DNA of 64,000 nt from Butyrivibrio sp. (GTDB taxonomy: Bacteria > Bacillota > Clostridia > Lachnospirales > Lachnospiraceae), in NCBI GenBank assembly GCA_017446685.1, contig JAFSQI010000054.1:62001-126000 (forward strand), written 5' to 3'. The position numbers and the translations under genes are program-made. Below are positions 44,053-52,491 of this stretch, piece by piece; the stretch's first letter is position 1; each line of letters begins with the position of its first letter. Below the pieces are notes generated by a model, which was given only the letters and a program-made list of their open reading frames with translations, was not told the origin of the DNA and searched no databases.

Positions 44053-45135
44053 TTATTGCAACGAAAATTTTAGAACCACCGGATTATGATCTGCATATTT
44101 AAATTCTGTATTTATTGTAGTCACAGATGTAACTTCCACATTGTCTGAAACAATGTAACCATCAAGCATATAATACTGGAAATGCTCAGGATCTTTTAAT
44201 TGTGCATCTGCAAGCACACTGTCCAAAGATCTGCATGTAGGATATTCGGAATCTGTCAAAAACTCGAAATTCTCGCCAAAGTCCTCAACATTTATTGTTC
44301 CTGCCTCCCATTTTCCCTCAAGAACCGGATATTTACTCATATCAACATTTGAAAAGGTCTGATTAAAATCTCCTGCCACAATGACATACTTACCTTTTTG
44401 AGCTTCCTGCTGCATCAGTTCTTTAAGCATATTTGTCTGGGCAATTTTTCCTTCTCCTGAATCATAAGCTTCAAGATGAAGATTTATAAGTACAAGCTTT
44501 TTATCAGAGTCCTCGACAGGAACTCTCATAACCTGGAGACATCTCTTTAAATTGAATGTTCTAAGTGGCCAGGAAAAAGGACATGGAAGCTTTATTCTCT
44601 CAGCAGAATCAATTTTATATTTTGAGATAACTCCAAGTCCTGCTTCAACCTTTCCAATGGGTGGAACAGGAAGCGGAACGAACGCAACTTTAAAATTTGG
44701 TGCAAATGCATTCTGCAAATACTCATTATCAGCAGAAAGCGATTTATATAAATAATCGAGCTCATCAATGTAGTATGATCTTGATGAGTTTCTGTCTATT
44801 TCCTGAAGAAAAAGAATGTCAGGCTCAACTTCACTTATATTACTGAATATTCCAGCAAGATTTTCCTGTACTCTCTCCTCATCAGCAGAATAAACCATCT
44901 TTCCGCCATCCATAAAAAAATCGGCATTATCTCCAAGAGCCCCATATCCGATATTCCATGTCATAAAAGTTAATTCGTCGCCTGTACTTAGTTTTTTTTC
45001 TGACTCTCCAAAGATTTCAAGCTTTTCAACATCATCTGGGTTGTATTCATCTATCGTCAGATATCCAACCAAAGTTGCAGCCACAAACACTACAACAAGT
45101 AAAACAGCTCCAAAAATCTTTAATGCCTTTTTCAT
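44053..45135 (-). CDS. membrane-anchored endonuclease/exonuclease/phosphatase-family protein
   Basis: A 360-residue protein with one N-terminal transmembrane segment (about 7-28) and an EEP domain facing outward. Catalytic landmarks are TWNIGYGALGDN (Asn), FLQEIDRNSSRSYY (Glu), NLHLEAYDSGEGK, VAGDFNQTFS (Asp and Asn) and the terminal ADHNPVVLKF (Asp-His). Family members are nucleases, sphingomyelinase-like lipases or inositol phosphatases, and the substrate cannot be told from sequence. It starts at ATG 45135 with GGAG upstream and follows the small membrane-protein gene after a terminator. Confidence 0.88.
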   Translation of the reverse strand: MKKALKIFGAVLLVVVFVAATLVGYLTIDEYNPDDVEKLEIFGESEKKLSTGDELTFMTWNIGYGALGDNADFFMDGGKMVYSADEERVQENLAGIFSNISEVEPDILFLQEIDRNSSRSYYIDELDYLYKSLSADNEYLQNAFAPNFKVAFVPLPVPPIGKVEAGLGVISKYKIDSAERIKLPCPFSWPLRTFNLKRCLQVMRVPVEDSDKKLVLINLHLEAYDSGEGKIAQTNMLKELMQQEAQKGKYVIVAGDFNQTFSNVDMSKYPVLEGKWEAGTINVEDFGENFEFLTDSEYPTCRSLDSVLADAQLKDPEHFQYYMLDGYIVSDNVEVTSVTTINTEFKYADHNPVVLKFSLQ

Positions 45136-45168
45136 TATAAAAAATCTCCAATCCTAATACATAATATT

Positions 45169-45200
45169 AAAGGCATCTGCACTAGTATGCAGATGCCTTT
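45169..45200 (-). terminator. hairpin terminator after the small membrane protein gene
   Basis: A perfect 13-base-pair stem (45169-45181 with 45188-45200), AT-rich on both flanks. It lies between the stop at 45212 and the next gene start at 45135. Confidence 0.7.
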
Positions 45201-45211
45201 TCTAACTTTAA

Positions 45212-45427
45212 TCAAAAATCATCTTCTTCAAGGGCAACCTTTTTACCATGGGCAGTTCCAAGTCCGTAAGCTATTCCCACGGCAACAATCACCAAACAAG
45301 CAGCGGCTGCGCAACCCAAGTAAAGCTTTTTCTTATCCTCATCAAGATCATTCCAAAACTTTACTGCCCTACTGATTTGTTTTTTAGTAAACTCTATTGC
45401 AGTGTCAATACTCTTTACAATATCCAT
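45212..45427 (-). CDS. small single-pass membrane protein, unknown function
   Basis: A 71-residue protein. An amphipathic N-terminal part (MDIVKSIDTAIEFTKKQISRAVKFWNDLDEDKKK) is followed by one hydrophobic helix (LYLGCAAAACLVIVAVGIAYGLG) and a short charged tail ending in EEDDF. No domain is recognised. GGGGG precedes ATG 45427, and a terminator follows. It shares strand with the permease-like gene upstream (45472-46617) with a 44-base gap, so it may be part of that operon. Confidence 0.7.
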   Translation of the reverse strand: MDIVKSIDTAIEFTKKQISRAVKFWNDLDEDKKKLYLGCAAAACLVIVAVGIAYGLGTAHGKKVALEEDDF

Positions 45428-45471
45428 ATTTATTTACCCCCATAAAGTTAACAATGATTGCAACTTATATA

Positions 45472-46617
45472 CTATATATTGTACTGCTTAGCATGCCTTT
45501 CCTCAAGTTTTTTTAACGCATAATCTTTCCACGTAAAATCGATAATAGCAGATACAGGAATAGCCAAAAGAATTCCTACTACCCCAAACAATCTCCCGCC
45601 GAGAATGATGGATATCAAAATCATGAGCGGTGAAACGCCAAGGCTTCCGCCAAAAAGCTTGGGTTTAAGTATATATCCATCAAAAGTCTGTAGTATTATC
45701 GTAAATACAATAAATGCCAGACCAAACCAGGGATTAACAAGTACAAGTATAAATCCCCCAATTGCTCCGCCAATAATCGGACCAAAGGTAGGAGCAAGAT
45801 TAGTAATTCCAACCACAAAAGAAACAAGCACTGAATAAGGCATGCCGGCAATCAGCATAAAAATAAAATTGACAACACCAACAATGATACCGTCTATGAT
45901 ATCAAAGCTTATATATCTTATCATAATGTCATTGCATCTTCTAATGAAATCTGCTGTATTGGAGTAAGATTCCGGCTTCATGATAAGCTCCATTAAATAT
46001 GAAAATGCAGACTTTAATTTCTTTTTATCAAGCAAAAGATAAATTGCCAAAATAAATGCCAGTATTGCATCAAATACGCTTTTACCTATGCTTGCAGAAG
46101 TATTTACAACCTCGCTGACACTACTTGAGAAGGAAGTTCCTATAGTTCCAAGGATTTTCTCACCAAAGTTTGCAATTGCTGAAAGATCAACTCCAAAAAT
46201 ATGGCTAGGAGTATCATTTTCAAATTCTCTAAGCAGTTCCTGCAAGGCATCGACATATCCGCCAACATTTGACAAAAATGTCGCCACACTGTCTACAAGC
46301 TGTGGAATAAGAGCGACAAATAAAAGAACAACTGCCAGAACGATAACAATTATTGTAAATGCTACAGAAATCGCCCACTTAGTGCTTTCTTTTTTGACCT
46401 TTTTAAATACTTTTGATTCAAAGATCTTGGCAACAGGATTAAAAACATAAGCAATAACTATTCCGGTTACAATAGGTCTTATAAATCCATACAATGAAGA
46501 AAAACCGGAAAAAATGCCTTCCAAATTAGAAAGAATCATAAACAGAATAACCGCCGAGCATGTTGCAATCGTGTAGGATACCCATTTTCGCTTAAACCAT
46601 TTTTCACTAATTTTCAT
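45472..46617 (-). CDS. AI-2E family (PerM/UPF0118) membrane transporter
   Basis: A 381-residue integral membrane protein with about seven to eight hydrophobic segments in the usual arrangement: N-terminal pair, a long soluble loop (about 115-165), then a C-terminal block containing FIFMLIAGMPYSVLVSFVVGITNLAPTFGPIIGG, typical of this family, and DGYILKPKLFGGSLGVSPLMILISIILGG. Members export autoinducer-2 or exchange ions with protons, and which applies here is not visible. AAGGGAG lies before ATG 46617. It is 17 bases after the YihY/BrkB-family gene, so the two are cotranscribed. Confidence 0.9.
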   Translation of the reverse strand: MKISEKWFKRKWVSYTIATCSAVILFMILSNLEGIFSGFSSLYGFIRPIVTGIVIAYVFNPVAKIFESKVFKKVKKESTKWAISVAFTIIVIVLAVVLLFVALIPQLVDSVATFLSNVGGYVDALQELLREFENDTPSHIFGVDLSAIANFGEKILGTIGTSFSSSVSEVVNTSASIGKSVFDAILAFILAIYLLLDKKKLKSAFSYLMELIMKPESYSNTADFIRRCNDIMIRYISFDIIDGIIVGVVNFIFMLIAGMPYSVLVSFVVGITNLAPTFGPIIGGAIGGFILVLVNPWFGLAFIVFTIILQTFDGYILKPKLFGGSLGVSPLMILISIILGGRLFGVVGILLAIPVSAIIDFTWKDYALKKLEERHAKQYNI

Positions 46618-46634
46618 TCCTTTACTCCCTTCTT

Positions 46635-47552
46635 TTATCCAAATTCATCATATTTTCTTTTATGCCTGGGTGGTCTGGTACTCTTTTTCTTGGCATTTTT
46701 CCTGACAACCTTTTGATGATGGTCATCATACAGCGCCTTAACCGCAGGATGAAAAAATCTGTTTATAAAAGCACCAATAAGAAAAATATATATACAAAAA
46801 TATAGCCAGAACATCACAATCACAGGAGTTGCAAGGCTTCCATATACCGAATAATTATCCGTTTCCTGAACATAAATTGAAAATATCCAGGAAAAAACAT
46901 ACCACACAATCGCAGAAAAAATGGCCCCCGGAAGCTGATAAACAAATCTCATCTTTGCACTTGGAACATACGTATAAATAAAGGCAAAAAGAACCATTGC
47001 CACGCCTATTACCACAACAAATCGGAAATTTACAAAAAATGATACCACAGTCCAGATACGAGGGAAAGCACTTATAATAACGTGACGGACTATATCCCCA
47101 AACACCATGAGTACAAGCATTATAAGGACTATTACGATCATAAAAAGCGTGTATATGGCGGCAATAAACCTAAGATAAAAATAATTTCGCCTCTCGTCAA
47201 CATCATAGATTGCATTTAACCCTCTTATAAGTGCAAGCATTCCCAACGCTCCGGACCATATGGTTACAAGAGCTGAAATCGAAAAAACAGCGATTGAAGC
47301 GTCATATGCCTCATCCACAAGTCCTGCTATAAGGCTGTCTGCAAAATCAGGAGTTATTTCCGCAAGTATTCTTACAAGATCGACCTCTGTAAGATTAGTG
47401 TACGGTAAAAAAGATGACATCATAATAAGCAGCGGAATAAGCGAAAGAATAAAAAAGAAGGCACAACTTCCTGCAAAAGCTGCAATATTCTTTTTTTGCA
47501 TTCTGGTAGCAAAATCTCTGGCCAGTCCTATAATAGCAGCCCTTACGTTCAT
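46635..47552 (-). CDS. YihY/virulence factor BrkB-family membrane protein
   Basis: A 305-residue protein with six hydrophobic segments. The N-terminal amphipathic region with ARDFATRMQKKNIAAFAGSCAFFFILSLIPLLIM and the IWSGALGMLALIRGLNAIYDVDERRNYFYLRFIA block are diagnostic of the family, and the C-terminus is a basic cytosolic tail (KKSTRPPRHKRKYDE). Function is not established. An in-frame ATG at 47582 has no ribosome site, and GGGGG precedes ATG 47552, so the latter is chosen. It is the first gene of a pair with the AI-2E-type transporter. Confidence 0.87.
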   Translation of the reverse strand: MNVRAAIIGLARDFATRMQKKNIAAFAGSCAFFFILSLIPLLIMMSSFLPYTNLTEVDLVRILAEITPDFADSLIAGLVDEAYDASIAVFSISALVTIWSGALGMLALIRGLNAIYDVDERRNYFYLRFIAAIYTLFMIVIVLIMLVLMVFGDIVRHVIISAFPRIWTVVSFFVNFRFVVVIGVAMVLFAFIYTYVPSAKMRFVYQLPGAIFSAIVWYVFSWIFSIYVQETDNYSVYGSLATPVIVMFWLYFCIYIFLIGAFINRFFHPAVKALYDDHHQKVVRKNAKKKSTRPPRHKRKYDEFG

Positions 47553-47629
47553 ATTTCCCCCGCAAATGGAAAAAGCAGCCATATAAATGACTGCTTCTAT
47601 TTCCTTAATAATCCCAAAATGCCGTTTCC

Positions 47630-47835
47630 TGTTATTTGACTCCTAGCTAACGCCAGGTGGGTTACCGCAACCAAACACATCTGTCTTCCTCTCCCATAGC
47701 TTATCTGCGCATGCGCAGCACCGAAGGCGTGACATCAAATGTGGTAATGTAGGAGTCCCGTTTAAAGTAACTGTAGGTTCAAATTACACAGGAGTTGTCG
47801 GACATCCCAGGAGAACTACCAAGTAGTTCTTTTAA
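47630..47835 (+). ncRNA. structured ncRNA, possible raiA-motif RNA
   Basis: On the plus strand an 8-base-pair closing stem GACTCCTA (47638-47645) / TAGGAGTC (47750-47757) encloses GGTTaccgcAACC (47660-47672), a CTGCGCATGCGCAG palindrome and a CACCGAAGGCGTG hairpin. After the closing stem come a T-loop-like TTCAAAT inside CTGT..ACAG and an intrinsic terminator: AGAACTAC/GTAGTTCT (47812-47819 with 47823-47830) followed by TTTTAAT. The terminator orientation fixes the strand. Both flanking protein genes are on the other strand. The size and motif arrangement resemble the raiA RNA of clostridia, but this is from memory and unverified. No good promoter is seen upstream. Confidence 0.6.
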
Positions 47836-47893
47836 TATTATTATATTCAATACACTTCTTTTTTCAAGCATTTATCGGCAAATTTAGATTTTT

Positions 47894-49714
47894 TTAACCG
47901 ATAGCCCTTGTAGCTTCCTTAAGCCAGCTCTTTATATTCTCATCCTGAATAAACGGACTTACCTTGTCGTAAACCATCTTGTGGTAATCATTTAACAGTT
48001 TGATACACTCAGGTTTCATGTATTTTGTGTCAATAGCTTCAAGATCGATTGGCGCATAGGTAAGATGTCTGAATCCAAGGAACTGACCAAAGCTGTTATT
48101 TTCTTTTTCTACAACTTCAACAATATTCTCTATACGGATTCCATGGCTGCCCTCAATATATACACCTGGTTCATCAGAAACAATCATGCCGGGTTCAAGA
48201 ACAGCTTCCTCTGCTCCCTTTGCAAATCTCCATCTGATATTCTGAGGTCCTTCATGAACATTAAGAACATATCCTATACCATGTCCGGTTCCGTGATTAT
48301 AATCAATTCCCATCTCCCAGAGAGGCTGCCTTGCAAAAATATCTACGTTTCTTCCGGTTGAGCCATGCATAAATGTTGCGTTGGCAAGCTGCAGCATACC
48401 TGAAACAGTACCTGTGTAATGCTTTTTGATCTCATCGGAAATCTCGCCCACAACAATTGTCCTGGTAACATCTGTAGTTCCGCCCATGTATGTTCCGCCT
48501 GAGTCTACAAGAAGCATTCCCTGAGCCTTAACTTCAGCAGCATTATCCTTAGTAGCTTCATAATGTGCCATAGCTGCATTTGCATTATAAGCACTTATAG
48601 TAGGGAAAGATAGCTCGATAAATCCGGGAAGCTCTGCTCTCATGCTGTCAAGCTTCATTGCCGCAGTATACTCTGTCATCGGAATCTTGCCGACATTATT
48701 CTTTACCCAGTAAATAAACTCAGTAAGTTTTACGCTGTCTCTAAGATAAACTTCTCTGATATTCTTAAGCTCTGTCTCATTCTTTACTGCCTTCATGATT
48801 TCTGTAGGATTATTGCAGTTTTTGAGTTCTGCCTTATAACTCTCAGCCTTCTTCAAAAGAGCTTTACATGTAAGGAAATTAGTATTTCTCTTATCGTACA
48901 TGATATCACCGGAAAGCTCCAAACCATCGATAAATGTAGTAAGTTCATGATAATCTTTAAGAATTATTTCATTTTTCTCACAGTAAGCTTTTACTTCCTG
49001 CGTAACCTCTTTTTCCTGTACAAAAAGATAAAACTCATCCATTGTAATGTAGGCATAAGAAAGAGCTACAGGATTACACTCAACGTCATTTCCGCGAAGA
49101 TTTGTAAGCCACATGATATCGTCAAGTTTTGAAAGAAGATGAGACTTTACGCCTTCCTCTTCCATCTTTTTCCTGACATCAGACAGCTTTTCTTTAAATG
49201 ACTTGCCGCAAAGCTCATCAGAAAGAATATACATATCATGACATGGAAGATCAGGTCTATCAGTCCATACTTCTTCAGCAAGATCCTTATCAATTTTCAA
49301 AGTAACCTTGTTCTTTGAAAGCTTCTTTTCAAGGCTCTCACCTATGCTGCAGGAAACAACTCTTCCGTCAAATCCAAGAACCTGTCCTTCCTTCATATTA
49401 GCAGCAAGATATTCCTCGATAGTTGGAACCCCGGGATTCATCATCTTAAAGAGTTCTACTCCTGTGCCTGCCATCTGATTTTCAGCCTGGATGAAATAGC
49501 GGCCGTCAGTCCACATTCCGGCAAAATCCTTGCTTACAACAAGTGTTCCGTTTGATCCGTCAAATCCGCAAAAGTACTCTCTTACTTTAAAAAAGTCAGC
49601 AGAATACTCTGAATTGTGAAAGTCAGAAGTAGGCATCATATAATAATCAATGCCATTTTCCAGCATTTTGGCTCTAAGTTTCTCAAGCCTTCCTTTAATA
49701 ACTGTATTTTCCAT
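47894..49714 (-). CDS. Xaa-Pro aminopeptidase (M24B, aminopeptidase P family)
   Basis: A 606-residue three-domain enzyme. Two creatinase-like N-terminal domains (about 1-140 and 150-300, beginning LRAKMLENGIDYYMMPTSDFHNSEYSADFF) precede the C-terminal pita-bread metallopeptidase. Metal ligands are visible as LLVDSGGTYMGGTTDVTRTI (two Asp), NHGTGHGIGYVLNVHEGP (His) and SDEPGVYIEGSHGIRIEN plus the downstream Glu. The long form matches eukaryotic-type aminopeptidase P. It releases the first residue of peptides with Pro in second position. AAAGGAG precedes ATG 49714, and the gene stands alone. Confidence 0.95.
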   Translation of the reverse strand: MENTVIKGRLEKLRAKMLENGIDYYMMPTSDFHNSEYSADFFKVREYFCGFDGSNGTLVVSKDFAGMWTDGRYFIQAENQMAGTGVELFKMMNPGVPTIEEYLAANMKEGQVLGFDGRVVSCSIGESLEKKLSKNKVTLKIDKDLAEEVWTDRPDLPCHDMYILSDELCGKSFKEKLSDVRKKMEEEGVKSHLLSKLDDIMWLTNLRGNDVECNPVALSYAYITMDEFYLFVQEKEVTQEVKAYCEKNEIILKDYHELTTFIDGLELSGDIMYDKRNTNFLTCKALLKKAESYKAELKNCNNPTEIMKAVKNETELKNIREVYLRDSVKLTEFIYWVKNNVGKIPMTEYTAAMKLDSMRAELPGFIELSFPTISAYNANAAMAHYEATKDNAAEVKAQGMLLVDSGGTYMGGTTDVTRTIVVGEISDEIKKHYTGTVSGMLQLANATFMHGSTGRNVDIFARQPLWEMGIDYNHGTGHGIGYVLNVHEGPQNIRWRFAKGAEEAVLEPGMIVSDEPGVYIEGSHGIRIENIVEVVEKENNSFGQFLGFRHLTYAPIDLEAIDTKYMKPECIKLLNDYHKMVYDKVSPFIQDENIKSWLKEATRAIG

Positions 49715-49859
49715 AACTTAACTCCTTTAGTTAGCTATTAGTAACATTTTTTCCTTATGCATTGTATCACAACTTTTTAAAAGATAAAAATATAGTAAAT
49801 AAATTTATCTGAGTATATAATAAATATGGTTTATACTTAAGCAAAGAAAGGAAACTGTT

Positions 49860-50519
49860 ATGGAAGAAAAAGATATTTTAAAACTTATTGATCACACTCA
49901 GCTTCAGGCTGACGCAAAGTGGGAAGACATTGTTTCTCTCTGCGACGAGGCTGTTAAATACGGAACAGCTACAGTCTGTATCCCTCCTACATACTTAAAA
50001 AGAGTAAACGAAAAATACGGCGACAGCCTTAAGCTCTGCACAGTTATAGGTTTTCCTCTCGGATACAGCTGCGCAGCTTCTAAGGTTGTAGAAGCTAAGG
50101 AAGCAATTAAAGACGGTGCTTCAGAAATTGACACTGTTGTAAATGTAAGTGATGTAAAGAATCACAGATATGATGAAGTAAAAAAAGAGCTTGAAATGAT
50201 CCGTGAAGCATGCGGTGACAAGCTTCTCAAGGTTATCATTGAGACCTGCTATCTTACAGAAGAAGAGAAAATTGAGCTCTGCAAAATAGTTACAGAGGTT
50301 AAGGCAGATTACATTAAGACTTCTACAGGATTCGGAAGCGCAGGCGCTACACTTGCCGATATCGAGCTTTTCAAAAAGCACATCGGACCTGATGTAAAGA
50401 TCAAGGCTGCCGGCGGAATCCGTACAATTGAAGATGCTTTAAGCTATGCAGAAGCAGGATGCAGCCGTATCGGTTCATCCAAGGTTGCTCCTTTGATTGC
50501 TGCAAAATACGGACTTTGA
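49860..50519 (+). CDS. deoC: deoxyribose-phosphate aldolase
   Basis: A 219-residue class I aldolase that splits 2-deoxyribose 5-phosphate into acetaldehyde and glyceraldehyde 3-phosphate. It begins with LIDHTQLQADAKWEDI. The Schiff-base lysine is in KADYIKTSTGFGSAGAT, the proton-relay lysine in DVKIKAAGGIRTIEDA, and the phosphate-binding Gly/Ser stretch near RIGSSKV closes the barrel. The size is usual. AAAGGAAA precedes ATG 49860. No deoxynucleoside phosphorylase or kinase is adjacent. Confidence 0.97.
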   Translation: MEEKDILKLIDHTQLQADAKWEDIVSLCDEAVKYGTATVCIPPTYLKRVNEKYGDSLKLCTVIGFPLGYSCAASKVVEAKEAIKDGASEIDTVVNVSDVKNHRYDEVKKELEMIREACGDKLLKVIIETCYLTEEEKIELCKIVTEVKADYIKTSTGFGSAGATLADIELFKKHIGPDVKIKAAGGIRTIEDALSYAEAGCSRIGSSKVAPLIAAKYGL

Positions 50520-50544
50520 TTTTATATATGTGAATTAGCATTAT

Positions 50545-50599
50545 AAAAAAGCCTTGCTTTGGCAACTTAACAAAAGCCAAAGCAAGGTCTTTATATATT
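50545..50599. terminator. bidirectional terminator between deoC and gltA
   Basis: A perfect 12-base-pair stem (50552-50563 with 50576-50587). On the plus strand it is followed by TCTTTATATATTT, on the minus strand by CTTTTTT. It serves the converging genes deoC and gltA. Confidence 0.9.
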
Positions 50600-50646
50600 T
50601 AGCGTCAAAAACGCTTGTCATTTACTATAGCTTAGAGCCGCAAAAC

Positions 50647-52020
50647 TCAGGTTCTGTCTTTCATATCTACAAATTCTTTACGAGGCTCAATTGCCATATA
50701 TGCAGGACGGATAATCTTTCCATTATTGGCAAGCTCTTCCATTCTGTGAGCACTCCAGCCAACAATTCTCGCCATAGCAAAAATAGTAGGATAAAGTTCC
50801 TCCGGAAGATCCAGCATCCTGTATACAAAACCGGAATAAAAGTCCACATTGGCACTTACGCCCTTATACATGGTTCTTTCACCCGCAATAAGCTCAGGTG
50901 CAATTCTTTCTACCATCTCATAAAGAGCAAGCTCATCCTCTCTTCCCTTTTCAACAGCAAGTTTTTCAACAAAACTCTTCAGGATAACAGCTCTTGGGTC
51001 AGATTTTGAGTAAATAGCATGTCCGATACCATAAATAAGTCCAGCTTTGTCAAAAGCCTCTTTATTAAGAATCTTGTCAAGATATGCGCGAACCTCATCC
51101 TCATCCTTCCAGTCCTTGACATTTTCCTCGATGTCATCAAACATGTGAACAACCTTGATATTAGCACCACCATGGCGCGGGCCTTTAAGAGAGCCTATTG
51201 CCGCAGCAATTACTGAATAAGTATCTGTCATACTGGAACTAACAACATGGGTCGTAAAGGATGAATTATTACCACCTCCGTGCTCCATATGAAGCACCAG
51301 ACAGATATCCAAAAGCTTAGCCTCAAGCTGTGTATATTTACTGTCCGGACGAAGCAGGTAAAGAATAGTCTCAGCAGTAGACAACTCCTCTTTCGGAGGA
51401 TGAATGATGAGGGAATTTCCCTCATGATAATGGTTATACGCATGATATCCGTATATAGACAAAAGCGGAAACATGCTTATAAGCTGAAGAGACTGCCTAA
51501 GCACATTTGCAAGCGACACATCATCAGCCAAATCATCATAGGCGTAAAGGGTAAGCACACTCCTGGCAAGAGTGTTCATCATATCTCTGCTCGGAGCCTT
51601 CATGATAACATCTCTTACAAAGCTGGATGGAAGCGACTTGTAAAATCCAAGGAGCTTTTCAAATTCAAAAAGTTCTTTTCCCGTAGGAAGCTTATCAAAT
51701 AACAAAAGATACGTACACTCTTCAAATGCAAATCTGTTTTCTCTTACAGCAGCATCTATGAGTTCATGAACATCATAACCTCTGAAAAAAATCTCACCGT
51801 CTGCAGGGATTTCTTTTCCATCAACTACTTTTTTTGCAACAATCTCTGATATCCTGGTAAGGCCGGTGAGAACACCTTTTCCATTTAAATCACGCAGACC
51901 TCTTTTTACATCATATTTGATAAAAAGATCATTTTCAATCAAATCAGCTTCTCTTGAAAGCTCTGAGAGTTCTACAATTTCGGGAGTGTTTTCCGAGTAA
52001 TAGCCTTTGCCTAAATCCAT
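50647..52020 (-). CDS. gltA: citrate synthase (Si type)
   Basis: A 457-residue member of the classical citrate/2-methylcitrate synthase family. Catalytic His and surrounding motifs are HMEHGGGNNSSFTTHVV, GPRHGGANIKVV and YGIGHAIYSKSDPRAVIL. The C-terminal Asp region is in NVDFYSGFVYRML, followed by IVGWSAHRMEEL. It condenses acetyl-CoA with oxaloacetate. The frame opens at GTG 52026, but AGGAGG is correctly spaced only for ATG 52020. It follows a small membrane-protein gene. Together with the HMGL-family enzyme at 3195-4628 the window has two unrelated candidate citrate synthases. Confidence 0.93.
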   Translation of the reverse strand: MDLGKGYYSENTPEIVELSELSREADLIENDLFIKYDVKRGLRDLNGKGVLTGLTRISEIVAKKVVDGKEIPADGEIFFRGYDVHELIDAAVRENRFAFEECTYLLLFDKLPTGKELFEFEKLLGFYKSLPSSFVRDVIMKAPSRDMMNTLARSVLTLYAYDDLADDVSLANVLRQSLQLISMFPLLSIYGYHAYNHYHEGNSLIIHPPKEELSTAETILYLLRPDSKYTQLEAKLLDICLVLHMEHGGGNNSSFTTHVVSSSMTDTYSVIAAAIGSLKGPRHGGANIKVVHMFDDIEENVKDWKDEDEVRAYLDKILNKEAFDKAGLIYGIGHAIYSKSDPRAVILKSFVEKLAVEKGREDELALYEMVERIAPELIAGERTMYKGVSANVDFYSGFVYRMLDLPEELYPTIFAMARIVGWSAHRMEELANNGKIIRPAYMAIEPRKEFVDMKDRT

Positions 52021-52039
52021 ACGCACCTCCTGATATATT

Positions 52040-52381
52040 TTAATAAAATTTCCTCTTACCTTTCTCTATAAAAATATTTCCGACCAGCAATACCACAAGC
52101 GCTATTACATATATTATAACATGAATATCGCCTCTACCGATAAGATCTAACGCAATTCCGACAACTCCTAAAATTGCAAGCGCAAGTCCCTGAGCTACAT
52201 GTCTGGGATATGCATAATTTTTAAAACCTTCACGGTCTTTCATCTTGAGCACATTAACATCAGGTGGGATTATGACTCCAACCTTTATTTTATCCGCAAT
52301 TTTCATCTGTACGGCAAAATAAGTAATGTATACACCGCCAATGATAATTGCCAGATCAAATATATTATTAAAAGTATCCAT
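52040..52381 (-). CDS. small membrane protein upstream of gltA, unknown function
   Basis: A 113-residue protein with an N-terminal hydrophobic helix (about 8-25), a polar middle (MKIADKIKVGVIIPPDVNVLKMKDREGFKNYAYPRHVA) and two further hydrophobic helices near the C-terminus separated by GRGDI. No family is recognised. GAGGAATAA is placed before ATG 52381. It ends 19 bases before the gltA start, so the two are very likely cotranscribed. Confidence 0.72.
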   Translation of the reverse strand: MDTFNNIFDLAIIIGGVYITYFAVQMKIADKIKVGVIIPPDVNVLKMKDREGFKNYAYPRHVAQGLALAILGVVGIALDLIGRGDIHVIIYVIALVVLLVGNIFIEKGKRKFY

Positions 52382-52427
52382 TTATTTATTCCTCAAAAAC
52401 CAGATTTTTGCGAGCGATTTCCGTTTT

Positions 52428-52481
52428 GCCCGTAAGAAATTAAAGTTCTTGCGGGCATTTTTCCGCTTTTGCCCGCAAGAA
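52428..52481 (-). terminator. terminator region of thrC with three competing arms
   Basis: The sequence has three related arms: 52428-52438, 52446-52456 and 52471-52481. The middle one can pair with either flank. On the minus strand the first hairpin met (52481-52471 with 52456-52446, 11 perfect pairs) is followed by CTTTAATTTCTT. The alternative hairpin (52456-52446 with 52438-52428) has one mismatch. Confidence 0.65.
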
Positions 52482-52491
52482 GTCAATATTT

